From an uncultured Phycisphaerae bacterium (GTDB taxonomy: Bacteria; Planctomycetota; Phycisphaerae; Sedimentisphaerales; Anaerohalosphaeraceae): a stretch of DNA of 64,000 bases. The notes beneath the pieces are model-generated. The model was not told where the DNA came from. It searched no databases and was given only the letters and a program-made list of their open reading frames with translations. The position numbers and the translations under genes were made by a program. The DNA is taken from the NCBI GenBank assembly GCA_937949545.1, contig CALEDR010000030.1, positions 1 to 64,000 on the forward strand, read 5' to 3'. This document shows, piece by piece, positions 1 through 8,879 of the stretch. Within the stretch, counting starts at the first letter, position 1, and each line of letters begins with the position of its first letter.

Positions 1-584
1 CCGTTATCAAACTGAAGCACAGCAATTCCTTCTCGCAGCCAGAGGGGCTCCGTCTGCGTGTTTAATCGCATCCCCTCCCGCAGCCCCCGTTCCGGAGAGG
101 CCCAGCGGGCGTTCAGGGTCTCCGTCAGCGTCGCGACTTCTTTGCCCTTGCTGCCCGGAACCAGCATCGCATACGCAATGAGAAATACCAATGCCGCTGT
201 GGAAATCAGGAGGGAATAGAGCGAAAACTTGCTGACAACCGTCGGCGTAGAAGCCGCCGGCTTTCGTTCCGGTTCCGGCAAAACAGGGGCCGGTCTTGCA
301 ACCTCCACCGCCTCCGCCTGCTGTTCAAAGACCGACAGGGCCAGCCAGAGCGACGTTTCCAGAACCGGCGAAACCGTCTCCTCAGGCAAATCCACAATCG
401 CAATATCGCCCGGCTGCGTCAGGGCGGAATACTGCATCATATATTCGACATAGTACTCCCTCGCCTCCGGGTCTTCCCGAAGCCATTGAGTCAGACGCCG
501 TCTTTGCTCCGGTGTGCTGACTCCCTCGAGCATCAACAAAATCAGCTCGCCAAGCTGGTACTCCGTCGAAATATCTTTTTTCAT
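1..584 (-). CDS. FecR-type anti-sigma/transmembrane regulator (partial, C-terminus outside window)
   Basis: About 194 residues are visible; the reading frame runs off the left edge of the window. The start ATG (584-582) overlaps the stop of the ECF sigma gene as ATGA, so the two are translationally coupled. The cytoplasmic N-terminus (MKKDISTEYQLGELILLMLE) has the helical form of planctomycete anti-sigma domains. A proline-rich linker follows, then one membrane segment at about residues 127-147 (SLLISTAALVFLIAYAML), then the start of a periplasmic domain. It has the same layout as the complete FecR protein at 21398-23071. Its likely job is to hold the neighbouring sigma factor and respond to a periplasmic signal. 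The family assignment rests on context and N-terminal layout, because the FecR core lies outside the window. Confidence 0.75.
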   Translation of the reverse strand, partial: MKKDISTEYQLGELILLMLEGVSTPEQRRRLTQWLREDPEAREYYVEYMMQYSALTQPGDIAIVDLPEETVSPVLETSLWLALSVFEQQAEAVEVARPAPVLPEPERKPAASTPTVVSKFSLYSLLISTAALVFLIAYAMLVPGSKGKEVATLTETLNARWASPERGLREGMRLNTQTEPLWLREGIAVLQFDN

Positions 585-1120
585 CGAAATCCCCACTGAT
601 GAATTGTCTGGTTGACGCAGCGGTGCAGGACTGTATGGATGCGTGCCAAGGCCTTATAGAGTCCCTGAACCGGACGTTCAATCCGCTCCGCCAGCTCGGT
701 AATCTTCAGACCCTGCTCATAGCGAATCTCAATCAGTTTTTTATCTCGCTTATCCAGCTTCTTCAGACACTCCTGCAGGGCACTGATGCGAATCTTCATT
801 TCATCCATTTTTCGATGATAGCAATCCGAAATCTGCGTTAGAAGCGACTCATCAAACAGCTCTTCATCTCGACTTTTGGATTTGAAATAATTGAGAATCT
901 TAAATCGGGCGATTTTAATCCCCCAGGCCCCGAAGTTGGTCCCCCGCTCAAATTCATCAAAACGCTCCCACATCAGGGTCATCGTTTCCTGCATAATATC
1001 ATCTGCATCGGGGCAGTTATGGACCATCGAGAGGATATAAGCATAAATTACCTTTTGGTTGTTCATCAGCAGTTTGAAGAACTCATCGCTTCGAGACTGT
1101 TCACGTCTTTCGAGGTTCAT
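581..1120 (-). CDS. ECF RNA polymerase sigma factor (Rhodopirellula/Verrucomicrobium type)
   Basis: A 179-residue sigma-70-family factor. Region 2 covers about residues 12-85 (VIYAYILSMV, DADDIMQETM, FGAWGIKIAR). Region 4, about 115-170, has a helix-turn-helix around ELAERIERPVQGLYKALARI. There is no region 1 or 3, as is usual for ECF factors. The ATG at 1120 follows an AAGGGA ribosome-binding site. The stop overlaps the FecR-like gene by 4 bp, the usual sigma/anti-sigma coupling. It probably directs transcription of surface or carbohydrate functions, perhaps the island next to it, but no target promoter could be proven. A second pair of the same form lies at 21398-23619. Confidence 0.9.
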   Translation of the reverse strand: MNLERREQSRSDEFFKLLMNNQKVIYAYILSMVHNCPDADDIMQETMTLMWERFDEFERGTNFGAWGIKIARFKILNYFKSKSRDEELFDESLLTQISDCYHRKMDEMKIRISALQECLKKLDKRDKKLIEIRYEQGLKITELAERIERPVQGLYKALARIHTVLHRCVNQTIHQWGFR

Positions 1121-1274
1121 AAAATCCCTTTCGGAATGGCCGATTCCCTACCCATTCCCTAAATTATTTCTCTATTTTAAAAAAATGGAGGGCCTAATTT
1201 AAAAAAATCTCGCTGGATGGGCTAACTGGGGGGTCCGATAAAAAAAGGGGCCATAAAACCCGGTTCCTTGACCT

Positions 1275-1310
1275 AAAAAACGGAGTCAGCCCGGAAAAGC
1301 ACTGAGCCGG
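1275..1310 (-). terminator. probable intrinsic terminator after the first GH2 gene
   Basis: Read on the minus strand, an imperfect stem (CGG-C-TCAG pairing with CTGA-CT-CCG) is followed directly by six T. It lies 45 nt past the stop of the GH2 gene and closes the minus-strand transcript before the sigma gene. The stem has an internal bulge, so confidence is moderate. Confidence 0.5.
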
Positions 1311-1354
1311 AATGAAACTTTTTTTGAACAGCTACTAATGAAAACTCCTGAAAA

Positions 1355-4300
1355 TTACAAACAGAAAGGATTAGCCGGGTCGCTGCATGCCATCCATTGA
1401 CGCATAAAGAGAGCCAGATCATCCAGATTAATCACTCCATCTGACGTCAGGTCGGCCGGGCGGATCGGCTGCGGGATAACCTGATAGGGCTGCCCCTGTG
1501 CCAAGTAAAGAATTTGCGCCTCGGTGAGAGGTGTGTCATAAATGCGTACTTCGTCGATATTGCCTATCCAGTTCCGTGCAGATGTGGCATTAACGCGGCT
1601 TCCAATGTAAACAGGGTCGCTGGTTGTATTCACGAGCCCTGCCGAGGATTCGGCCTCCAGCCGGCCGTCAATATACAATTGAATTCGGCTTCCGGTATAG
1701 ACACCCGCGATATGATGCCATTGTCCGTCCAGAACCGGCGTCGTTCCGTTGGCTTGATACTCTCCGCCGCCGGCTTTATTGAAATGAAAAGAGACCGAAT
1801 CGGTTTCATTGTTGCGAATCAGCCGCCAGGCATTGACCCCTTTGGTTACCACAGAGGCCCAAGGGTCCGTCATCCCGCTGCTTTTGACCCAGGCACAGAC
1901 CGTCGCCCCCGTTGACAAATGAAGTCCTGAACTGTTCTGACAGTTCAGATAACTCCTATCATCTGTGCCGTCAAAATACACCGATTGACCTATGCGGCCG
2001 TCGTCAAAAACCGGACTGCCGCCTGAAACGGCGGTGTATCCATTGCCCGTTCCATCTTCAAACGTCCCTTCCATCGGCCAGCAGGCCATCAGGCGGCTGG
2101 TCCCCGGGTCCGTCGGCTGGATAGTCTGTCGGTAATCTTCCAGCCACTGACGGGCCATTTCCTGCAAATCATACAAATCCACCCGGCAGTCGGGTTGTCC
2201 CTGCGGACCGTCAAAATCGCACGCATAGCCGCAGTTGACGGAGCGCCAAAAGGCACAATCCGGCGACAGGTTGGTATAGAACCTGACCTCATAAAAACTG
2301 GTCCACGTCGGATAAGGTCCGGTATTGCCGTATCCGTTGATTCGGATATAACGGGCCGTCGTATCCGGAACATCCAACTCCTCCAGACCGCGTGTGGTTC
2401 CGCTGCTCTGAGCGGATGAAATCAGCTCAATCCAGCTGCTCTGGTCACTCGAGGCCTCCACGCCGAACGTATAGCGCCGCTGCTCGCCCAGATAAAAAGC
2501 AATGGCAATCTTCTCTACGCTCCGCGGCAAGCCGAAATCAAACAGAATCCACGGATAATTATTGCCCGCCCATCGGGTTGCCGAATTGCCGTCCACCGCA
2601 TTCTGCGGCGGATTGGCCGCTTCATAATGGCTGGCCGAAACCGCCGCCACCGCCAGCGTATTGTCAATCTCAAACCGCCAGATGCAGGAATCCGCATATT
2701 CCTGACCGTCGGAGATCCCCACCGCTCGAATTTCATTCTCCCCGACTTTCAGATGAATCGTTTCCTCCCACAAAAAGATGCGGTCGCTGCTCGTGCGGGA
2801 GCCGTACGAGCGGCCGTTGACAAACAGCTCCACCGACTCACAGTTGGAATAGACCTTGACATATTTCGGACAGGTCGTCCGAGGCGTAAACCGTCTGCCG
2901 GTGATATACACCATCGGCTCCGTCGTCCAGTTGGCTTTGTACCAGTAAAAGGCATCCTTTTTCAAAGTCCTGTCACGGGTCACCATCCCTTTGTCGTTCA
3001 GACCGGGCTGGCCGCCTTCGTTGCGGCTGTCCACAGCGAAATCAAACCCGTTCCAAATGGTCTTGCACCACAGGAACGGACGGACTTTCATCGCCTTCCA
3101 ATAGATTTCGTGAAACGTGCACTGATACTCCTCCGGATGCCACGGACCGCCGGGGGAAGGCCAGGCGGCGTACTCTTCGTGCTGATAGGGATTGGCGCCG
3201 GCTCCGTATTCCATAATCCCGATTTTGCCGCTCGAGCGGCTGGCATGAATGCTGTCCGCCCAAACGGCGATGTAAGAAGCAGGCGTGCTGCCGTACCAGC
3301 CGAAATACCGGTTGTAGCCCAGTGTATCCGTGATATACGACCAGGCCGCCGTATCAGATGTGTTGTTGTGAGCAACAGAGGTCAGGCGGGTCGGGTCTTC
3401 GGTCTGGGCCAGATTGTGCAGCTGCTGGATAATGCTTTCTGAGCCGCTGGTTGTCAGTTCGTTATAGAGCAGCCAGAAACACACCGACGGATGATTGTAG
3501 TTCTGTCGAATCAGCTCCCGCAGCTGGTCTTTGCAGTTTTCAATGAACGCGGATGTAAAAACCACGCTGTCCACGATCGGGATTTCAGTCGAAAGGACCA
3601 TGCCGAGTTCATCCGCCAGATCGTAGATTTTCTGAGCATGCTGGTAATGACTCAGACGAATCCAATTGCATCCCATCTCGGCCATCAGCTGCATATCTTC
3701 CAGGCGGTCTGGATCGCTGATAGCCCGGCCTTTATTGGTGCGGTCTTCATGAATGGCAACCCCGTGCAGATCCAAATATGACCCGTTCAAGAAGAAGCCC
3801 TCCTTCGCATCCACCCAAAAGAAACGGAAGCCGAGGGGCTGGCGGACAACATCCGTAATCCCCCCTTCCGATTCGATTTCCGTCCGCACGGAATATAAAT
3901 ACGGATCGGCCCGACCGTTCCATAAATGGGGCTGCGTGATTTGGGTATTCATCACGACTGTTTGGGTCGTACCAGCTGGAATCGTCTGCAGGGTTTGGAG
4001 TGTATCAACCAGATTCTGGGCGGCATCATAAATCTTTGCCCGCACCGTTACCGTTCGGGGGGCAGCGGCGGCATTCCGGACCAGCACCTTCACCTGCAAA
4101 TCCGCCGAAGCGGCGCTGACATTGGTCGGAGTCAAATAGACTCCCGGGGAGGCATAATCCAAAAGCGTAATATGAACCGGTTCCGTAATTACCAGCTTCA
4201 CCGGACGGCAGATCCCGCCATACTGATTGAAATCACCCGACAACGGGGCAATCTGCACAGAACTGGAATTATCCGCCCGCACGGCAATCAGGTTTTCGCT

Positions 4301-4711
4301 GCCGAACAACACCCAGTCCGTTATGTCAAAACAAAAAGCCGCGTAGGCCCCTTGATGGGTCCCAACCCGTGTGCCGTTGCAGTACACATCGGCCTTTTTG
4401 CCGACGGATTCGAAAAACAGATACACTCGTTTGCCGGAATACTCAGAAGGAACGGTCAGGCGTTTGCGGTACCAGGCCGGCCCGCGATAATAATTGCTGC
4501 CTCCGTCTTGGCCGTCGAGGGCGTTGTACGTATGCGGAACCGTCACAACAGACCAGTCGGAATCGTCAAAGCCCGGCTCAGCTGCTCCGGCGGCATCGGC
4601 TCGGTAAAAACGCCAGGAATCATTGATTGGGATGGAAAGCCGGTCCGCCCAACTTTGTTGGACCAGACCGCCGGCCAATACCACAGCCCAGACCTGTACC
4701 CACTTTTTCAC
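1355..4711 (-). CDS. secreted GH2 glycosidase with F5/8-C, LamG and two dockerin-like segments
   Basis: A 1118-residue beta-galactosidase-like enzyme of family GH2. The start is taken as GTG 4711, preceded by AAGGAAG; a longer frame reaches further upstream but would run into the preceding gene. A signal peptide covers about 1-22 (ending QQSWA). GH2 sugar-binding and Ig-like domains cover about 24-300 and the TIM barrel about 300-590. The probable acid/base Glu is in LLYNEL near 415 and the nucleophile Glu in IMEYG near 500. A discoidin-type F5/8-C module follows (about 690-807), then a dockerin-like segment (about 830-860), a LamG domain (about 877-1065) and a C-terminal dockerin-like segment (DLTSDGVINLDDLALF). 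It lies 20 nt after the GH16 gene, so an operon is likely. The exact sugar substrate cannot be read from the sequence. Confidence 0.88.
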   Translation of the reverse strand: MKKWVQVWAVVLAGGLVQQSWADRLSIPINDSWRFYRADAAGAAEPGFDDSDWSVVTVPHTYNALDGQDGGSNYYRGPAWYRKRLTVPSEYSGKRVYLFFESVGKKADVYCNGTRVGTHQGAYAAFCFDITDWVLFGSENLIAVRADNSSSVQIAPLSGDFNQYGGICRPVKLVITEPVHITLLDYASPGVYLTPTNVSAASADLQVKVLVRNAAAAPRTVTVRAKIYDAAQNLVDTLQTLQTIPAGTTQTVVMNTQITQPHLWNGRADPYLYSVRTEIESEGGITDVVRQPLGFRFFWVDAKEGFFLNGSYLDLHGVAIHEDRTNKGRAISDPDRLEDMQLMAEMGCNWIRLSHYQHAQKIYDLADELGMVLSTEIPIVDSVVFTSAFIENCKDQLRELIRQNYNHPSVCFWLLYNELTTSGSESIIQQLHNLAQTEDPTRLTSVAHNNTSDTAAWSYITDTLGYNRYFGWYGSTPASYIAVWADSIHASRSSGKIGIMEYGAGANPYQHEEYAAWPSPGGPWHPEEYQCTFHEIYWKAMKVRPFLWCKTIWNGFDFAVDSRNEGGQPGLNDKGMVTRDRTLKKDAFYWYKANWTTEPMVYITGRRFTPRTTCPKYVKVYSNCESVELFVNGRSYGSRTSSDRIFLWEETIHLKVGENEIRAVGISDGQEYADSCIWRFEIDNTLAVAAVSASHYEAANPPQNAVDGNSATRWAGNNYPWILFDFGLPRSVEKIAIAFYLGEQRRYTFGVEASSDQSSWIELISSAQSSGTTRGLEELDVPDTTARYIRINGYGNTGPYPTWTSFYEVRFYTNLSPDCAFWRSVNCGYACDFDGPQGQPDCRVDLYDLQEMARQWLEDYRQTIQPTDPGTSRLMACWPMEGTFEDGTGNGYTAVSGGSPVFDDGRIGQSVYFDGTDDRSYLNCQNSSGLHLSTGATVCAWVKSSGMTDPWASVVTKGVNAWRLIRNNETDSVSFHFNKAGGGEYQANGTTPVLDGQWHHIAGVYTGSRIQLYIDGRLEAESSAGLVNTTSDPVYIGSRVNATSARNWIGNIDEVRIYDTPLTEAQILYLAQGQPYQVIPQPIRPADLTSDGVINLDDLALFMRQWMACSDPANPFCL

Positions 4712-4731
4712 AGGAAATCTTCCTTTCTGAG

Positions 4732-6303
4732 TTATTGGACAGAAGGCGGATAAAGTCCATCTGAAAGCCAGTAATCCATCATCCCGACAATGTCGGTCAA
4801 ATCCACGGCACAGTCCCAATTCAAATCCATCTCTTCCGGATAGGGATTCATACAGTGGGCCGTCTGCTGATACAAAGCCAGGATTTCCGCATCCGTCAAG
4901 GCATAATCGTAGATTCGGATTTCATCCATCATCCCTTGATAGAAGGCATCGGCTGACCAGTTGCTTCGTCCTATATAATTTTTCGTCCGCAGCAGCCCCC
5001 ACGGCCAGGTAGTAGTGCCTGTCTGAATGACTTGGCCGTTTTTGTAAATTTTCACAGCGCCGGAGGTGTTCACAGTCGCGGCAAAAAACTGCCAGCGATT
5101 CAGCTCGATGGCATTGGCGGCTGTAACCGTTCCATCGGAGGTATTCTTACCGTACACCTTAAACAAGAGGTTATTGCTGGTGCCCGAGCGGGCCAGAATA
5201 ATATTGTTGGCCGCCTCCCCATTGCCCAAATCGATAAAGCGGGCATAGTTTTTGACGGCGGTCGGCTTGGCCCACAGAGCGACGGTAAACCCATTGTCAA
5301 ACTCATCAAATCCGGCAGGCAGCTCGATGTAGTCATCCACCCCATCGAACTTCAGAGCCGTTCCGAGATTGCCGTTGACGCGTCCACTGTCAAAAGAAAA
5401 CCCGCCCTTCAATTCTCCATGCATTCCCTTGCCGCTGGAGTCAAAGGCTGCGGTTCCGCTGACTTCATCCAGCGTCCAGCGTCCAATTATCTCTTTGACG
5501 GTATCCTGAATGCGCTGCCAGACCCGCACCCAGTCAATTTTCATCTGGACCAGCGAGCTGGTCGGCGCCGGCCACGTAGCGGGGTTGGGATTGGCCCAAA
5601 CCTGGCCGCTCCAGTCACCGCCGACATAATAATCCAAAATCAAATACATACTTCCGAAATTGTTGGATGGCTCAAAATCACTCAGACTGCGGACAAAACT
5701 GTTGTTGAAGTAATAGGCCACATACCACGGACGCCAGTCCAGCGCATAAATATTGTATCCGGAGGACAGGTCGCTGCTCCTCCAATGGGTACCCATGCTC
5801 GATTGGTTTGACCCCCAGTGAATATTGGTAATATAGCGGTACCGCTGATTGTTGTCGCCTTCCACATCATCCAGCGGAAACTCGGCGATATCAATCTCCG
5901 GCGGCCACCCGTCCGAGAGCATCCAGAAATTGGCCCAGGAGCCCCGGGCGCCGGGCATTTTAATCCGCGCCTCCGCATACCCGTATTTAAAGCGGAACCT
6001 GCTGTAGCCGGTGGAAATCGCCCCTGACGTGAACGAATAGCCCTGATACGATTCCGCCTTGGCCGTTATCGTCAGCACCCCATCAGCCACGGTGATATTC
6101 TCATCCCGGTTGTAGGCAAGCCCCTTAAATGTCCGCCCCCACGGGTGCTGGCTGATCCACTTGGAGCGGTCCAGGGCGATTCCGTCAAACTCATCGCTGA
6201 AAACCAGTTTCCAGCTGTATCCCGGTCCGGGCGGCGGGTCTGCCGGAACAGACAGAGAAAGCACCCCCATCCAGACAGACAGCCCCAAAAGATATGTTCG
6301 CAT
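4732..6303 (-). CDS. secreted GH16 endo-glycanase with LamG and dockerin-like tail
   Basis: A 523-residue endo-acting enzyme. A signal peptide covers about 1-21 (ending SVPA). The GH16 beta-jelly-roll covers about 30-265 and carries the EIDIAE catalytic motif (E-x-D-x-x-E, nucleophile and acid/base) near residues 134-139. A LamG/concanavalin-like domain covers about 280-460, and a C-terminal dockerin-like segment (CAVDLTDIVGMMDYWL) follows. ATG 6303 is preferred over an in-frame GTG 6 nt upstream because AGGGGG is better spaced from it. It sits 20 nt after the GH105 gene and 20 nt before the GH2 gene. Known GH16 substrates include laminarin, agar, porphyran and kappa-carrageenan. The subfamily is not resolved here. 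Confidence 0.9.
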   Translation of the reverse strand: MRTYLLGLSVWMGVLSLSVPADPPPGPGYSWKLVFSDEFDGIALDRSKWISQHPWGRTFKGLAYNRDENITVADGVLTITAKAESYQGYSFTSGAISTGYSRFRFKYGYAEARIKMPGARGSWANFWMLSDGWPPEIDIAEFPLDDVEGDNNQRYRYITNIHWGSNQSSMGTHWRSSDLSSGYNIYALDWRPWYVAYYFNNSFVRSLSDFEPSNNFGSMYLILDYYVGGDWSGQVWANPNPATWPAPTSSLVQMKIDWVRVWQRIQDTVKEIIGRWTLDEVSGTAAFDSSGKGMHGELKGGFSFDSGRVNGNLGTALKFDGVDDYIELPAGFDEFDNGFTVALWAKPTAVKNYARFIDLGNGEAANNIILARSGTSNNLLFKVYGKNTSDGTVTAANAIELNRWQFFAATVNTSGAVKIYKNGQVIQTGTTTWPWGLLRTKNYIGRSNWSADAFYQGMMDEIRIYDYALTDAEILALYQQTAHCMNPYPEEMDLNWDCAVDLTDIVGMMDYWLSDGLYPPSVQ

Positions 6304-6323
6304 AACCACCCCCTGAAATAAGG

Positions 6324-8771
6324 TTACGGCCAGTAGCTGCTGCGCAGCCAGCCCAGTACAAATGCCGCCAAATCTTCCATATCAATCACACCGTTCAGCA
6401 CCAAATCCGCCGGACGGGGTTCCGAAATAATCCGCAAAGGCCCCAGCCCCGCCAAAAAGCGGATATTTCCTTCTGTCAGCGGGAACGTATAAAGTCGAAC
6501 TTCATCAATCCATCCGGTCCAGTTCCGATCAAAAGGGCGGTCCACTCGTCCTCCAATCCAGACCGGGTCCGCCGTCCCATTCACCGGGTTCGGGGTCGGA
6601 CAGGCCGCATCCAGCACCCCGTCCACATACAAGGCGATTCGGCTGCCGTCATAGACCGCCGCCAGATGATGCCATTGATTATCGAGAATGGGCGTCGTTC
6701 CGTTGGCCTGATATTCTCCGCCACCGGCGATATTGAAATGAAAAGACACTGCACTGCTGACATTGTTTCGAATCAGCCGCCAGGAACTGATTCCCTTGCT
6801 GACCACCGAAGCCCAGGAAAAACTTAAACCGCTGCTTTTGACCCAGGCAGTGATGCTCCCGCCCTGCTGCAGTGAAATAGAACCGCTGTTCTGACAGGCC
6901 AGATAAGAAGCGCCGTTGAAATAAACCGACTGTCCGCTTTTGCCGGCATCAAACACCGGAGCGCCCCCCGCAACGGCATCATAGCCGTTCTCGGTTACAT
7001 CCTGAAACGTTCCTTCCATCGGCCAGTAGGCCAGCAGATTGGCCGCACCGGGGTTGGTCGGCGTGACCGTGACAGCATAGTCCTCCATCCAGTCGGCCGC
7101 CAGCAGGGCCAAATCCTCCAAATCCACTTCGCAGTTGCCGGTGAAATCTTCGGCGGCACCAATACATTGGAGCGGCATCAGACGGATATTGTCAATACGG
7201 ACAGTTCCCTGTCCGCCGGCAGAAGAGGCAGATGGACTGCCGATGCCGACAGTCAGTTTCACAATCCGCGTGCAGTCAATCCCTTCAAAACCGGACAGCG
7301 GAAATCCCAGCTCCATCCACACGGCCGTTCGAACAAGATTCGGGTCGGAAGAAAGCGTCTGGACAGCTGTTCGCCCCTGCGCATCCTCCAGACGGACATA
7401 AAGCACATCCGAGACATTGCCGGCCCTTCCGCGCATCAGAATCGACAGATACGCCGAACCGTTCAGGGTAAAGTCTTTGGGGGCGGCAAAAGCCCTCTGA
7501 ATCTCGGAACGATACGGCGTTCGATCGTTGCGGTAGGTCATTTGCAGAAATTTATCCCCAAAAGTTCCCAAAGCAATTTCGGAAGCCGTGCCGTTGGCCG
7601 AGCCGTCCTGCCAGACGGCCTTGAGCTGAGCATCCGTTTGATACGTTTCGAATAAATCGATCGTCGTGGGGTCTTTTTGAAGAATATATTTTTGAACCTC
7701 ACTGCCGGCCAGCAGGTACGCCCCAACACCGAATACATCTGTGGTTGTCGAAGAAGTAGGAGCGGGTCCGGCACCAACCGGCTGCACCCAGCCCAAAAGA
7801 CCATTGGGCTGCACGGCCGACTTCAGGGCCTCCCAGCCGGCCTCTACAGCAGACCAATAAGTCTGCTCATCCAACAATCCGTTATTGATGCCCCAAGCAA
7901 TTCCATAGGTAAAAAAGCCCGTTCCGCTGCTTTCCGGATTGTTATAGCGTTCCGGGCTGAGCAGGTCTGAATGCCAGAAACCGCTGGGCTGCTGAAGCGT
8001 AATCAGCTTGGCCGACATCTCCTGCAGCAGGGTGATATACCGGGAGCGAAGGGGGTCATCGGTCGGCAGATACTGAAGCACACGAGCCGTGCCGGCCAAC
8101 ACCCAGCCGTTGCCGCGTGACCAGAAGACCTTTTTGCCGTTATAGCGAACCGGAATGAACGTAATATCGCGGAAAAACAGCCGCTCCTCTGTATCATACA
8201 GACACGCTTGTGTCTCGCCCCACATCATATGCATCAAATCCGCATACGAGGAGCTGTTCAGAATCCGCCCGAGCCGCACAAAGGCCGGCGGAGCCATAAA
8301 CAGGGCATCGCACCACCACCAGACATTGCTGCCGGAGGCGACGTTGCAGTAAAAATGCCGCGGGTCGTTGACCATGATGTCCGCCACATACTTAAAATGA
8401 GCATACCGGACCGGGTCGGGTTCATCCAGCAGATACAGTTCCAGATAGGTCTGGGCACAGGCCTGATTGTCGGCATGGCGGGAATCGGAGGCCATCCGCC
8501 AGTTGAACTGCTGGGCCCACTGACGGCTCTTGTCCAGATACTTTTCGTCTTTCGTGGCCTCATAACAGGCCATCATTCCGGCGAACAAAGCCCCGCGTTC
8601 CCAGCTGACGGAACTGTTCCAGGTGCTTTGGGTCAGCTGCCAGTCGGCGACTTTCTTCATCCACTGGATATAAGAATTGGACAATTGGGAGGCAGGCCGA
8701 ACTTGGGGACCTTCGGCATAGACGGTTGACAAGGCAAAAATCGTAAGGAAAACTTTGCAGAACAATTTCAT
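6324..8771 (-). CDS. secreted GH105-type unsaturated uronyl hydrolase with LamG and two dockerin-like segments
   Basis: An 815-residue protein. A signal peptide covers about 1-19. An (alpha/alpha)6-barrel of the GH88/GH105 type follows (about 30-375; motifs VSWERGALFAG, HADNQACAQTYLELYLLDEP, WSRGNGWVLAG). This family removes the unsaturated uronic residue left by a polysaccharide lyase, so it implies an acidic polysaccharide substrate. A beta-sandwich module covers about 375-530 (LFETYQTDAQLKAVW) and resembles a module in the protein at 18195-20552. Next come a dockerin-like segment (about 540-565), a LamG domain (about 585-775) and a second dockerin-like segment. The dockerin-LamG-dockerin cassette closely matches that of the GH2 enzyme two genes downstream. 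No lyase gene is in the window. Confidence 0.87.
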   Translation of the reverse strand: MKLFCKVFLTIFALSTVYAEGPQVRPASQLSNSYIQWMKKVADWQLTQSTWNSSVSWERGALFAGMMACYEATKDEKYLDKSRQWAQQFNWRMASDSRHADNQACAQTYLELYLLDEPDPVRYAHFKYVADIMVNDPRHFYCNVASGSNVWWWCDALFMAPPAFVRLGRILNSSSYADLMHMMWGETQACLYDTEERLFFRDITFIPVRYNGKKVFWSRGNGWVLAGTARVLQYLPTDDPLRSRYITLLQEMSAKLITLQQPSGFWHSDLLSPERYNNPESSGTGFFTYGIAWGINNGLLDEQTYWSAVEAGWEALKSAVQPNGLLGWVQPVGAGPAPTSSTTTDVFGVGAYLLAGSEVQKYILQKDPTTIDLFETYQTDAQLKAVWQDGSANGTASEIALGTFGDKFLQMTYRNDRTPYRSEIQRAFAAPKDFTLNGSAYLSILMRGRAGNVSDVLYVRLEDAQGRTAVQTLSSDPNLVRTAVWMELGFPLSGFEGIDCTRIVKLTVGIGSPSASSAGGQGTVRIDNIRLMPLQCIGAAEDFTGNCEVDLEDLALLAADWMEDYAVTVTPTNPGAANLLAYWPMEGTFQDVTENGYDAVAGGAPVFDAGKSGQSVYFNGASYLACQNSGSISLQQGGSITAWVKSSGLSFSWASVVSKGISSWRLIRNNVSSAVSFHFNIAGGGEYQANGTTPILDNQWHHLAAVYDGSRIALYVDGVLDAACPTPNPVNGTADPVWIGGRVDRPFDRNWTGWIDEVRLYTFPLTEGNIRFLAGLGPLRIISEPRPADLVLNGVIDMEDLAAFVLGWLRSSYWP

Positions 8772-8805
8772 CTTTTAGAACACCCCCGAAACAGCACATA
8801 GCATA

Positions 8806-8846
8806 GGAAAAAACCGGAGTCCTTCTGCTAAAGACGGACTCCGGTT
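8806..8846 (-). terminator. intrinsic terminator after the LamG/Ig-like gene
   Basis: Two perfect 11-bp arms (AACCGGAGTCC at 8812-8822 and its complement at 8836-8846) flank a 13-nt loop and are followed on the minus strand by a run of T (8811-8806). It ends the 8880-11141 transcript only about 35 nt before the start of the GH105 gene. Confidence 0.9.
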
Positions 8847-8879
8847 CACTGTTTACAAAATCCCTCTCACAACCGACGG

